Source: Asanoa siamensis | GTDB taxonomy: Bacteria > Actinomycetota > Actinomycetes > Mycobacteriales > Micromonosporaceae | NCBI RefSeq assembly: GCF_016862555.1 | Contig: NZ_BONE01000056.1 | Coordinates: forward strand, 1 to 51,521 | Direction: 5' to 3' | Length of the DNA: 51,521 bases | Shown here: positions 37,955-46,393 of the stretch, in pieces | Position numbering within the stretch: position 1 is the first letter of the stretch | Layout: every line of letters starts with the position of its first letter | Program-made: the position numbers and the translations under genes | The notes under the pieces: generated by a model | The model's database searches: none | What the model saw: the letters and a program-made list of their open reading frames with translations, nothing else | What the model was told of the DNA's origin: nothing

Positions 37955-39030
37955 GCGACATTCGACAGCTGCTCGAAACGGCCAAGGGTGACCCGCCACC
38001 GCCGGCGGACACGGTCGACGACATCATCCGCGCCGGGCGACGACGGCTGCGGCGCTCCCGGACCGGTACGTTCGGCGGCGCCGGCCTGGGCCTGGTCGCC
38101 GTCGCCGCGACCCTGCTCGTCGCGACGTCCGGCACACCGGCCGACCGGCCGACCGAGGTGCCGCTGGAGACGGCGACCACCGCGGTGCCGGCCCGACCGC
38201 TCACCGCCACCTTCGCCGGCTTCCGCGTCGGCGGCTTCGAGGTGACCGATCCCCTGCGGATCGCCCCGACCTACCAGCAGGCGCTCGTCCGGCGGCCCGG
38301 CGGCGAAGGCGCACCGGACGTCGGGGTCCTCACCGTCTACGCGGCCGGCGTCTTCCGGCCCGACCGGTTCAGGGCCGGCGCGCCGCTGGAGATGAACGGC
38401 CGCCCCGGCTGGGCCGCGATGGTCGACCGCACGATCGTGTACGGCACGCCGGGCACCCGCAAGACGACGACCAAGGTCATCCCGCTTCCCGCCCTCGCCT
38501 GGCAGTACGCGGAGGACGCGTGGGCCACCCTCGAGTCGAACGACGACGACGCCAAGCAGGGCCTGCCCGCGGTCTCCCTGCGGCGGATCGTCGACGCGTT
38601 CGCACCCGGCGGGGCCCGGCCCGCCACCGCGCCGGTCAAGGCCGGCTACGTGCCGAACGGCTGGACGGTCGCCGCCGTCGGCCGCAACCTGACCACCGGT
38701 GACTCCCTGCTGGCGGAGACGATCTGGGTCCCCGCCGACACCGGCTTCGACTCGCTCGCGGCGCCACTGGACCTGACCGGGGCCGGCCTGCCCGCCATCG
38801 CCGTGCGGATCTCGCCGGTTGACCGCGAAGGCCCGTACCGGCACCCGGTGAACCCACCGTGCCCGGTCGGCGAGCACTTCTGCGACGTCCCGATCGACGG
38901 CCGGTTCTACGCGGAGGTCCACGACATGTCGGGCACCCTGTCGGCGGCGGAGCTCACGGAGATGACCAAGGGTCTCAGGTTCGCCACGGTGGCCCGCCCC
39001 GAGACCTGGTTCCCGGTCCCGTCGAACTAG
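37951..39030 (+). CDS. Membrane-anchored partner of the sigma factor (putative anti-sigma)
   Basis: This 359-residue protein has a ~35-residue cytoplasmic start (IRQLLETAKGDPPPPADTVDDIIRAGRRRLRR), a single membrane helix (~40-62) and a long extracytoplasmic domain. The architecture suits a sensor/anti-sigma factor, though no zinc-binding HxxxCxxC motif is present, so the inhibitory role is inferred from linkage. Two cysteines in PPCPVGEHFCD could form a disulfide. Translationally coupled to the sigma gene. Confidence 0.78.
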   Translation: MSDIRQLLETAKGDPPPPADTVDDIIRAGRRRLRRSRTGTFGGAGLGLVAVAATLLVATSGTPADRPTEVPLETATTAVPARPLTATFAGFRVGGFEVTDPLRIAPTYQQALVRRPGGEGAPDVGVLTVYAAGVFRPDRFRAGAPLEMNGRPGWAAMVDRTIVYGTPGTRKTTTKVIPLPALAWQYAEDAWATLESNDDDAKQGLPAVSLRRIVDAFAPGGARPATAPVKAGYVPNGWTVAAVGRNLTTGDSLLAETIWVPADTGFDSLAAPLDLTGAGLPAIAVRISPVDREGPYRHPVNPPCPVGEHFCDVPIDGRFYAEVHDMSGTLSAAELTEMTKGLRFATVARPETWFPVPSN

Positions 39031-39074
39031 CGGGATAGATTGGGCCCGCTCACGCGGCAAGGGGAGGAATGCTC

Positions 39075-40100
39075 ATGCGGTATCGCCGGCTCGGATCCAC
39101 GGGAACCGTCGTCTCTACGCTCTGTCTCGGCACGATGACGTTCGGCGCCGAGACCGACGAGGCGGGCTCGCAGGCACAGCTCGACCGGTTCGTCGAGGCC
39201 GGCGGGACCTTCCTGGACACCGCGGACGTCTACTCCCGGGGCATCTCGGAGCAGATCATCGGTCGTTGGCTGCGCGCGCGGCCGGGCGTACGCGACCGCC
39301 TGGTCATCGCGACCAAGGGCCGGTTCCCGATGGGCGACGGCGCCAACGACGCCGGCCTGTCCCGGACCCACCTCAGCCGGGCGCTCGACGCCAGCCTGGG
39401 CCGGCTCGGCGTCGAGACGATCGACCTCTACCAGGCGCACGCCTGGGACCCGATGACGCCGATCGAGGAGACGCTGCGCTTCTACGACGACGCGGTGCGG
39501 GCCGGGAAGATCCGGTACGTCGGCGTCAGCAACTTCGTCGGCTGGCAGTTGCAGAAGGCCGTGCTGCTGGCCCGCTTCGGCGGCCTGCCGCCGATCGTCA
39601 CGCTCCAGCCGCAATACAACCTGCTCGCCCGCGACATCGAGCACGAGGTCGTGCCCGTCTGCCTCGAGGAGGGCGTCGGCATCCTGCCGTGGTCGCCGCT
39701 CGGCGGCGGCTGGCTGACCGGGAAGTACCAGCGCGACGAGGTGCCCACCGGCGCCACCCGGCTGGGCGAGAACCCGAACAGGGGCGTCGAGGCGTACGCC
39801 GGTCGCAACGCGTCCGAGCAGACGTGGCAGATCATCGAGGCGCTGGGTGACATCGCCAAGGCCCGCGGTGTGTCGATGGCCGCGATCGCGCTGGCCTGGC
39901 TCGCCGACGCGCCGGCGGTCACCTCGGTGATCCTCGGCGCCCGGACGACCGCGCAGCTCGACGACAACCTGACCGCCGGCGACCTGGTCCTGGACGCCGA
40001 CGAGCGGGCCCGGCTCGACGAGGTCAGCGCGCCGCGCGTCGCGGACTACCCGTACGGGCGGGCGGGCATCGACCAGCGCGGCCGCCGCCTGCCCAGCTAG
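39075..40100 (+). CDS. Aldo/keto reductase
   Basis: This 341-residue NADPH-dependent oxidoreductase shows the tetrad context: Asp and Tyr in DTADVYSRG, Lys in VIATKGRF, and His in LYQAHAWD; cofactor segments VGVSNFVGWQ and LGARTTAQLDDN follow. The ATG at 39075 is preferred over 39069 because GGGGAGG at 39061-39067 is then seven bases away. TAGATT at 39036-39041 may be its -10 box. Its stop abuts the stop of the convergent phosphoesterase gene with no gap. Confidence 0.92.
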   Translation: MRYRRLGSTGTVVSTLCLGTMTFGAETDEAGSQAQLDRFVEAGGTFLDTADVYSRGISEQIIGRWLRARPGVRDRLVIATKGRFPMGDGANDAGLSRTHLSRALDASLGRLGVETIDLYQAHAWDPMTPIEETLRFYDDAVRAGKIRYVGVSNFVGWQLQKAVLLARFGGLPPIVTLQPQYNLLARDIEHEVVPVCLEEGVGILPWSPLGGGWLTGKYQRDEVPTGATRLGENPNRGVEAYAGRNASEQTWQIIEALGDIAKARGVSMAAIALAWLADAPAVTSVILGARTTAQLDDNLTAGDLVLDADERARLDEVSAPRVADYPYGRAGIDQRGRRLPS

Positions 40101-41576
40101 TTACTGACAATTGACGAACTGCCCGACGCCGAGGTCGCAGTCGGTGCCCGCCACGGGGTTGCCGGCCCGGTCGTGGAAGCCCACGTGCCAGGCCGCCCCG
40201 GGCCGGCTCAGCACCGCGTAGCCCCACTCGCGCCGGGTGATGAGCTGGCCGAGCGGCAGGCGGTCGACGTCCTTGCCGACGAGCTGGCTGTCGACCCAGT
40301 CCTTCGGGTCCAGGGTCGTGCCCGAGGCACCGACGGTCAGCTGCGGCGGCCGGTAGGTCACCGCCGCGCCACCGAAGTCGAGCGCCTGGTAGAGGTGCAC
40401 GTGCCCGGAGAGCACGGCGCCGATCCCGGGGTTGAGCTGCTGCAGGCCGCTCGCCCGGATCGCGTCGTCGAGCAACTCGTCGATCCAGAGCGGGTTGTCG
40501 TTGGCCGTGCGGCCGTGCACCGCCCACAGCGGCGTGTGGCTGAGCAGGAACGTGTCGCCGCTGACGTTCGCGTTGACGGTGTCGAACTCCGCCGTGTAGC
40601 GGGCGAGCCGCGCGCCCCGGTCGCAGGTCGGCGCCGGGCCTTCGTCCGAGGCGCACGAGGTGTCCATGTTGAGCAGCGTCAGCGAGCCGGCCCGGATCCG
40701 CTCCGGCGGGCTGAAGTCCTGCGGCGGGTTGCTCGTGCACGCCGTCGTGCTGGGTTCGGCGGCCAGGTAGCGGAACCACGCCTCACCGCCGCGCCCGCAG
40801 TTCTCGTGGTTGCCGCGGACGAACACGAACGGCGCCCGGCCCAGCAGTTCCTCGGCCGGCAGGAAGAAGTCCGTGACCAGGCAGCCCCAGGTGTGCGCGT
40901 TGTTGCCGAGCCCCGCCGCGCCGCACAGGTCGGTGGGCTGGCGGCGCGGCGAGGTCCGGTAGAGGTAGTCGCCGACGTGGACAGCCAGATCCGGCGGTAC
41001 GGGCTTCGTCGCGGCGCTGTCGGTGACCTCCGCGAGCGGCCAGCCCTGCGCGTCGCACCGCTGCATCGGGCCGCTCGCCGGGATCCGGCAGCCTGTGTCG
41101 CCGATGACGGCGATGCTCGCCGGGCGGGGCCGAGCCGGGTTGGGCTGGGTGTATCCCGGTATCGGCACGTTGCCCTGCGGATCGGGGTGCACCGGCACGC
41201 CGACGCCGCTGGTGTCGATCCGCGCCGCGGTGGCGGCCGGGTTGACCCGGCGCGCGCAGAGCGTGGCCGTCGACGGGTACGCGCCGACCTGGAACTCGGG
41301 CACGAGCTGGTGCCGTTGCGTGCTGGTGCCGATCGTCTCGACGACGAACGGGCAGGTCGCCTCCGGGGTCGCGTACCGGACCTGGACCCCGTCGGGGACG
41401 AGCTGCGTCCAGGCCCAGCCCATCCGCGGCGGGTTGGCCGGGTTGTAGCCATCGCCGGCGAGGTCCGAGCTGACCGCAGCCGGGCCGGCTGCGGCCGAGG
41501 TGAGGGCCGCCGCGAGCAACAGACCGACCGAGACCCCGAGACGCAGCACAGTTCGACGTGTCACGCCGGGGATCAT
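40101..41576 (-). CDS. Secreted metallophosphoesterase (calcineurin-like)
   Basis: This 491-residue protein has a signal peptide with a twin-arginine pattern (TRRTVLRLG, then a hydrophobic run to TSAAAG), suggesting Tat export of a folded metalloenzyme. Metal-binding blocks are in order: IGDTG (Asp160), HVGDYLYR, RGNHENC (Asn256), LLSHTPLW and GHVHLY (His392). Several cysteines in the mature part imply disulfides. It should hydrolyse phosphate esters outside the cell. It lies 20 bases after the FGE-like gene, at the end of the transporter operon. ATG at 41576 is likely; GTG at 41564 is possible. Confidence 0.85.
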   Translation of the reverse strand: MIPGVTRRTVLRLGVSVGLLLAAALTSAAAGPAAVSSDLAGDGYNPANPPRMGWAWTQLVPDGVQVRYATPEATCPFVVETIGTSTQRHQLVPEFQVGAYPSTATLCARRVNPAATAARIDTSGVGVPVHPDPQGNVPIPGYTQPNPARPRPASIAVIGDTGCRIPASGPMQRCDAQGWPLAEVTDSAATKPVPPDLAVHVGDYLYRTSPRRQPTDLCGAAGLGNNAHTWGCLVTDFFLPAEELLGRAPFVFVRGNHENCGRGGEAWFRYLAAEPSTTACTSNPPQDFSPPERIRAGSLTLLNMDTSCASDEGPAPTCDRGARLARYTAEFDTVNANVSGDTFLLSHTPLWAVHGRTANDNPLWIDELLDDAIRASGLQQLNPGIGAVLSGHVHLYQALDFGGAAVTYRPPQLTVGASGTTLDPKDWVDSQLVGKDVDRLPLGQLITRREWGYAVLSRPGAAWHVGFHDRAGNPVAGTDCDLGVGQFVNCQ

Positions 41577-41596
41577 TCCAGGAGCAGTCCGGACAA

Positions 41597-42250
41597 TTAG
41601 GACGTGACACGCAGGGTACGCGCGACCCGGAAGCCGACATCGTCGACCTGGTACGTCGGGTGGCTGCGCCGCCGCACCGAGGCCCGGCAGCTCCACTGCT
41701 CGTCGAACCAGCCACCGCCGCGCAACACGCGATAGGTCCCGTAGACCTCGGCGTCGTACACGTCCCAGCACCAGTCCCAGACGTTGCCGAGCATGTCGTG
41801 CAGCCCCCACGCGTTCGGGCGCCGGCCGCCCACCTCGTGGATCCGCTCACCGGAGTTGCCGCGGTACCAGGCGATCTCGTCGAGCGGCCCGTAGCGCGGC
41901 CCGGTGGTGCCCGCCCGGCACGCGTACTCCCACTCGGCTTCCGTCGGCAGCCGATAGCCGGGAGACGCCCGGTCCCAGGTCACGTCCGCGCCGGCGATGC
42001 CGTAGGCCGGCGCGAGCCCGCAGGCCGACGACAGCGCGTTGCAGTAACCCACCGCGTCGAGCCACGAGACGCTCTCCACCGGCAGCCGCTCCCCGCGCGC
42101 CGCCGCGCTCGGCCAGGCGCCGGTGACGCCCGCGTACTCCGCCTGCGTGACCGGGAACGCGGCCAGCCGGAACGCCGCGACGTCGACCGTCCACCGCCGT
42201 TGGGTGCGCCGGTCGGCCAGGGTCACGCTGCCGGCCGGCAGGTCCACCAT
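41597..42250 (-). CDS. FGE/SUMF1-fold protein lacking the catalytic cysteine pair
   Basis: This 217-residue protein has the formylglycine-generating-enzyme fold: PVTQAEYAGVTG, PVESVSWLDAVGYCNALS, YRLPTEAEWEYACRAG, MLGNVWDWCWD and LRGGGWFDEQWSCRASVRRR. True sulfatase-activating FGEs bind copper through two cysteines in the last block; only one is present here, so a different oxidase-like or structural role is more likely. It starts on the last base of the ATPase gene (TGATG overlap), so it belongs to the transporter operon. Confidence 0.85.
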   Translation of the reverse strand: MVDLPAGSVTLADRRTQRRWTVDVAAFRLAAFPVTQAEYAGVTGAWPSAAARGERLPVESVSWLDAVGYCNALSSACGLAPAYGIAGADVTWDRASPGYRLPTEAEWEYACRAGTTGPRYGPLDEIAWYRGNSGERIHEVGGRRPNAWGLHDMLGNVWDWCWDVYDAEVYGTYRVLRGGGWFDEQWSCRASVRRRSHPTYQVDDVGFRVARTLRVTS

Positions 42251-43260
42251 CAAGCGATGACCTGGTGCAGTTCCGCGTAGTGGCAGGCCGACGGGTGCGG
42301 GTCGACGGCGCGCTGCGACAGCGGTGGCTCCTCGCTCGCGCACCGCGGCTGCGCCTTCCAGCAGCGGGTCCGGAAGCGGCACCCGCTGGGCGGGTCGGCC
42401 GGTGACGGCACGTCGCCCGACAGCCGGATGATCTGCCGGCGGGCCCGGGCCGTCGGGTCCGGCACCGGCACCGCCGACAGCAGGGCCTGGGTGTACGGGT
42501 GGGTCGGGCGCAGGTAGACCTGGTCAGCCGTGCCGGTCTCGACGATCCGGCCCAGGTACATCACCGCGATCCGGTCGCTGATGTGCCGGACCACGGACAG
42601 GTCGTGGGCGATGAAGATGTACGCGAGACCCAACTCGTCCTGCAGCCGCTCCAGCAGGTTGACCACCTGGGCCTGCACCGAGACGTCCAGCGCCGACACC
42701 GGCTCGTCGCAGATGATCACCTCGGGCCGCAGCGCGAGGGCGCGGGCGATGCCGATGCGCTGGCGCTGGCCGCCGGAGAACTGGTGCGGGTAGCGGTTCG
42801 CGTGCTCCGGGCCGAGGCCGACCTGCTCCAGCAGCTCCCGCACGGCCATGTCGCGGTTGCCCTTCGGGGCGGCCTCCGGGTGGATGTCGAACGGCTCACC
42901 GACGATGTCGGCGACCGTCATCCGCGGGTTGAGCGAGGTGTATGGGTCCTGCATGACCATCTGCATGCTGCGCCGCAGCCGCCGCAGGTCGCCGGCGCGC
43001 ATCCGGAACAGGTCGTGACCCTTGAGGTACGCCCGGCCGGCGGTCGGCGTCTCCAACCGCATCAGCAGCTTGGCCAGCGTCGACTTGCCGCAGCCGGACT
43101 CGCCGACCAGACCCAGCGTCTCGCCGGGCCGCAGCTCGAAGCTGACACCGTCGACGGCCTTGACCGCGCCGACCTTCTTGGGCAGCAGCAGGCCGCGGTT
43201 GATCGGGTAGTGCTTGACCGCGTTCTCGACCCGCAGGATCGGCTCAGGCATGACGGGCAT
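42250..43260 (-). CDS. Oligopeptide/dipeptide ABC importer ATPase (DppF/OppF type)
   Basis: This 336-residue ATPase has Walker A GESGCGKST, signature FSGGQRQRIGIARAL, Walker B VIICDEPVSALD and the C-terminal oligopeptide-family extension with cysteines (CRFRTRCWKAQPRC) that in relatives hold an iron-sulfur cluster. ATG at 43260 has GGAGG six bases upstream and overlaps the partner ATPase gene. Confidence 0.95.
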   Translation of the reverse strand: MPVMPEPILRVENAVKHYPINRGLLLPKKVGAVKAVDGVSFELRPGETLGLVGESGCGKSTLAKLLMRLETPTAGRAYLKGHDLFRMRAGDLRRLRRSMQMVMQDPYTSLNPRMTVADIVGEPFDIHPEAAPKGNRDMAVRELLEQVGLGPEHANRYPHQFSGGQRQRIGIARALALRPEVIICDEPVSALDVSVQAQVVNLLERLQDELGLAYIFIAHDLSVVRHISDRIAVMYLGRIVETGTADQVYLRPTHPYTQALLSAVPVPDPTARARRQIIRLSGDVPSPADPPSGCRFRTRCWKAQPRCASEEPPLSQRAVDPHPSACHYAELHQVIA

Positions 43261-44407
43261 CGAGCGCCTCCGGCGGGAAGTGGCACGCGCTGGCCCGGTC
43301 GAGGCGGCCGATCCGCAGCAGCGTCGGCTCGGTGATCCGGCACATCTGCTGCGCGTACGGGCACCGGGGGTGGAACGCGCAGCCCTGCGGGATCGCGATC
43401 GGGTTCGGCGGGGTGCCGCTGATCGAGTGCAGGCCCTGGCCGCGCCGCTCCAGGCGGGGCACCGAGGCCAGCAACCCACGGGTGTACGGGTGGGCGGGCG
43501 CGCCGTACAGCGTGTGCACGTCGGCCTGTTCGACGACCCGGCCCGCGTACATCACGGTGATCCGGTCCGCGACGTCGGCGACCACGCCCAGGTCGTGCGT
43601 GATCAGGATGAGCGCCATCTCGAGCTCGGCCCGCAGCGTCGCCAGCAGGTCCATGATCTGGGCCTGCACGGTGACGTCCAGGGCCGTGGTCGGCTCGTCG
43701 GCGATCAGCAGCTTGGGCCGCATCGCCAGGGCCATCGCGATCATGACCCGCTGCCGCATGCCGCCGGAGAACTGGTGCGGGTAGTCGTCGACGCGCTGCG
43801 CGGCGGCCGGGATCCGGACGAGGTCCATCAGCTCGACCGCCCGCCGCTTGGCGTCGGCCTTCGCTATGCCGCGCCGCGAGCGCAGCGCCTCGGTGATCTG
43901 CCAGCCCACCGGGTAGACCGGGTTGAGCGCCGACAGCGCGTCCTGGAAGACCATGGCGATCTCCTGGCCGCGCACCTGCCGGCGGCGCTCCGGCGCCATG
44001 GTCAGCAGGTCCTCGCCGCCGTAGAGCACCTGGCCGCCGCGGACGACCGCCGGGGGTGTGTCCAGGATGCCGAGCACCGCCTGCGCGGTTACCGACTTGC
44101 CGGAACCCGACTCGCCGAGGATCGCCAGCGTCTCGCCGGGGTCGACGTGGAACGAGATCCCGTTGACCACGCGGGCGACGCCGTCCCGGGTGTCGAACTC
44201 GACCCGCAGGTCGCGCACGTCGAGCAGGTGCTCGCCGGAGGTCGGCCGTTCGACGCGGGCCCGGCTCGGCGCGGTCGTCCAGGCGGCGGTCGGCGTGTCC
44301 CAGGAGGCGGACCGGTCGTCGCCCCAGCCGGCCACCACGGGCGCGGTCTGCGACTCGCCGGACGCGGGGTAACCGTGCGTCGGGTGCGGATACTGCTGGT
44401 AGGTCAT
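43244..44407 (-). CDS. Oligopeptide/dipeptide ABC importer ATPase (DppD/OppD type)
   Basis: This 387-residue ATPase has an unusual ~60-residue N-terminal extension rich in Tyr, Gln, Pro and Ser (MTYQQYPHPTHGYP), before the normal domain: Walker A GESGSGKSV, signature FSGGMRQRVMIAMAL, Walker B LLIADEPTTALD and the cysteine-bearing C-terminus (CAFHPRCPYAQQMC). ATG at 44407 overlaps the permease stop (ATGA). Confidence 0.93.
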   Translation of the reverse strand: MTYQQYPHPTHGYPASGESQTAPVVAGWGDDRSASWDTPTAAWTTAPSRARVERPTSGEHLLDVRDLRVEFDTRDGVARVVNGISFHVDPGETLAILGESGSGKSVTAQAVLGILDTPPAVVRGGQVLYGGEDLLTMAPERRRQVRGQEIAMVFQDALSALNPVYPVGWQITEALRSRRGIAKADAKRRAVELMDLVRIPAAAQRVDDYPHQFSGGMRQRVMIAMALAMRPKLLIADEPTTALDVTVQAQIMDLLATLRAELEMALILITHDLGVVADVADRITVMYAGRVVEQADVHTLYGAPAHPYTRGLLASVPRLERRGQGLHSISGTPPNPIAIPQGCAFHPRCPYAQQMCRITEPTLLRIGRLDRASACHFPPEALDARHA

Positions 44408-45351
44408 CGGCGCAGCTTCGGGTCGAAGGCGTCCCGGATGGCGTCGCCCAACATGATGAACGCGAGCACCGTCAGGGTCAGGAACAACGAGGGCGCGATC
44501 AGCGGCATGGCCGCCTCGCGGACGTGCTTGCCGGCGGTGGCGATGTCGATGCCCCAGGAGATCGCCGGTGGGCGCAGGCCGATGTTGAGGAACGACAGCG
44601 TGGCCTCGGTCGCGATGAACGTGCCGAGCGCGATGGTCAGCACCACGATGAACGGCGCGAGCGCGTTCGGCAGGATGTGCCGCCACATGATGCGCAGCGG
44701 GCCGGCGCCGAGCATCCGGGCCGCCGCGACGTAGTCCTGGCTGCGCGCGGCCAGCACCGAGGAGCGCATCACCCGGGCCGCGGTGGTCCAGCCGAGGATG
44801 CCGAGCACGATGACCACGCTGACGATGCCGGAGCCGGAGCGGTCCGCGGCCAGCCGCTTGCTCAGCACGATCGCGGCCAGCAGCAGCGGGATGCCGAGCA
44901 CGACGTCGATCACCCGGGACAGCAGCGCGTCGAGCCAACCGCCGAAGTAACCGGCCAGCATGCCGAAGACCAGACCGATCACGCCGGTCAGGAGTACGGC
45001 GAACAGGCCGACCAGCACCGAGGCGCGGGCGCCGTGCACGGTGCGGGAGAAGACGTCGCAGCCCTGGAAGTCGTAGCCGAGGATCGCGCCGCCGGACGGG
45101 CCCGCGTACTGGCGGCGGGTGTTGCACGCGGTCGGGTCGGCCGAGCTGAACAGCCCGGGCGCGACGGCCATCAGGACCACCAGCACGACCAGCGCGGCCG
45201 CGACCCAGAAGATCCAGTTGCGGCGCAGGTCGTACCAGGCGTCGCCGGCCAGGCTGCGGGTCTTCGGCGGCGGGGTGCCACCGGCGGCGGGCGGCACCTC
45301 CCCGGGCCGCGCGCCCAACTCGGTGGTGGCCGCCATCTCCAGGTCACTCAT
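44404..45351 (-). CDS. Oligopeptide/dipeptide ABC importer permease (DppC/OppC type)
   Basis: This 315-residue permease has the OppC N-terminal domain and about six helices; the coupling EAA-like segment is YVAAARMLGAGPLRIMWRHILPNALAP. The start overlaps the end of the other permease gene by eight bases. Confidence 0.95.
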   Translation of the reverse strand: MSDLEMAATTELGARPGEVPPAAGGTPPPKTRSLAGDAWYDLRRNWIFWVAAALVVLVVLMAVAPGLFSSADPTACNTRRQYAGPSGGAILGYDFQGCDVFSRTVHGARASVLVGLFAVLLTGVIGLVFGMLAGYFGGWLDALLSRVIDVVLGIPLLLAAIVLSKRLAADRSGSGIVSVVIVLGILGWTTAARVMRSSVLAARSQDYVAAARMLGAGPLRIMWRHILPNALAPFIVVLTIALGTFIATEATLSFLNIGLRPPAISWGIDIATAGKHVREAAMPLIAPSLFLTLTVLAFIMLGDAIRDAFDPKLRR

Positions 45352-46270
45352 ACCGGATCCTCGGGTCGAGTACGGCGTAGAGCAGGTCGACGAGCAGGTT
45401 CGTGACCAGGAAGACGATGACCAGCACGCTGACGAAGCCGACGACCAGCGGCCCGTCCTCGGTCTGGATGCCCAACAGGAGCTTGGAGCCGACGCCCGGG
45501 ATGTTGAAGACGCCCTCGGTGACGATCGCGCCGGCCATCAGGTTGCCGAGGTCGACGCCGATCAGCGTGATCACCGGGATCAGCGAGTTGCGCAGCACGT
45601 GCACCGAGACGACCCGGCGGACGGCGAGGCCCTTGGCGCGGGCGGTCCGCACGTAGTCGGCGCGCACGTTCTCGGCCACCGACGTGCGGGTCAGGCGCAG
45701 GATGGTCGCCGTCGAGGCGGCGCCGAGCACGAGCGCGGGCAGGATCAGCCCGTAGAGGTCGGGCCGGGCGCCGGCGGTGGTCGGGAACCAGCCGAGCTTG
45801 ACGCCGAAGACGAGTTGCGCGATCGGCGCGAGCACGATGATCGGCAGGCCGACGACGACCAGCGTGAGCGCCAGCGTGGTGTTGTCGAAGACGGTGCCGC
45901 GGCGCAGGCCCGCGACCAGGCCGGCGCCGATGCCGAACAGCGCGGCGAAGAAGAGCGCGAGCAGGGCCAGCTTGATGGTGTTGGGCCAGGCGTCGGCCAT
46001 CACGTCGCCGATCGGCCGGCCCGTGAGGGTGCGCCCGAGGTCGCCGGTGAGCAGGCCCTTCATGTAGTAGGCGTACTGCACGAGGAACGGGTCGTCGAGG
46101 TGGTACTGCTCGGTGAGCACCTGCCGGACGTTGTCGCTGACGGGCCGGTCGCCGGCGAGCGCCTGCAGCGGGTCGTTCTGGTTCGCGAACATCAGGGCGT
46201 ACACCACGAAGGTCGTCCCGATGAAGGTGACGACCATCTGGAGCAGACGTCTGATGATGTAGCGAGCCAT
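45344..46270 (-). CDS. Oligopeptide/dipeptide ABC importer permease (DppB/OppB type)
   Basis: This 308-residue permease begins MARYIIRRLLQMVVTFIG, typical of the family, and has about six helices. The ATPase-contacting loop is YVRTARAKGLAVRRVVSVHVLRNSLIP. It follows the binding-protein gene by 123 bases containing a strong hairpin, which probably lowers its expression relative to the binding protein. Confidence 0.95.
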   Translation of the reverse strand: MARYIIRRLLQMVVTFIGTTFVVYALMFANQNDPLQALAGDRPVSDNVRQVLTEQYHLDDPFLVQYAYYMKGLLTGDLGRTLTGRPIGDVMADAWPNTIKLALLALFFAALFGIGAGLVAGLRRGTVFDNTTLALTLVVVGLPIIVLAPIAQLVFGVKLGWFPTTAGARPDLYGLILPALVLGAASTATILRLTRTSVAENVRADYVRTARAKGLAVRRVVSVHVLRNSLIPVITLIGVDLGNLMAGAIVTEGVFNIPGVGSKLLLGIQTEDGPLVVGFVSVLVIVFLVTNLLVDLLYAVLDPRIRYE

Positions 46271-46346
46271 GCGTGCCAGTCTCTGTGCGCCGGGTGACCT
46301 GGGTGAGGATCGGAAAGTGAACTTACCCCGCGTCCGCTGACGGCCA

Positions 46347-46380
46347 GCGACCGCCGGTCCCGGAAAGGACCGGCGGTCGC
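46347..46380 (-). terminator. Intra-operon hairpin after the binding-protein gene
   Basis: A perfect 14-bp stem (GCGACCGCCGGTCC at 46347-46360, complement at 46367-46380) with a six-base loop lies 13 bases past the binding-protein stop. It may be a partial terminator or mRNA stabiliser giving excess binding protein over permease. Confidence 0.7.
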
Positions 46381-46393
46381 GGGGTGCGCCAGG

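Noticed and set aside
41597-42250. True formylglycine-generating enzyme
   Set aside because: The last block has only one of the two copper-binding cysteines and no sulfatase gene is nearby.
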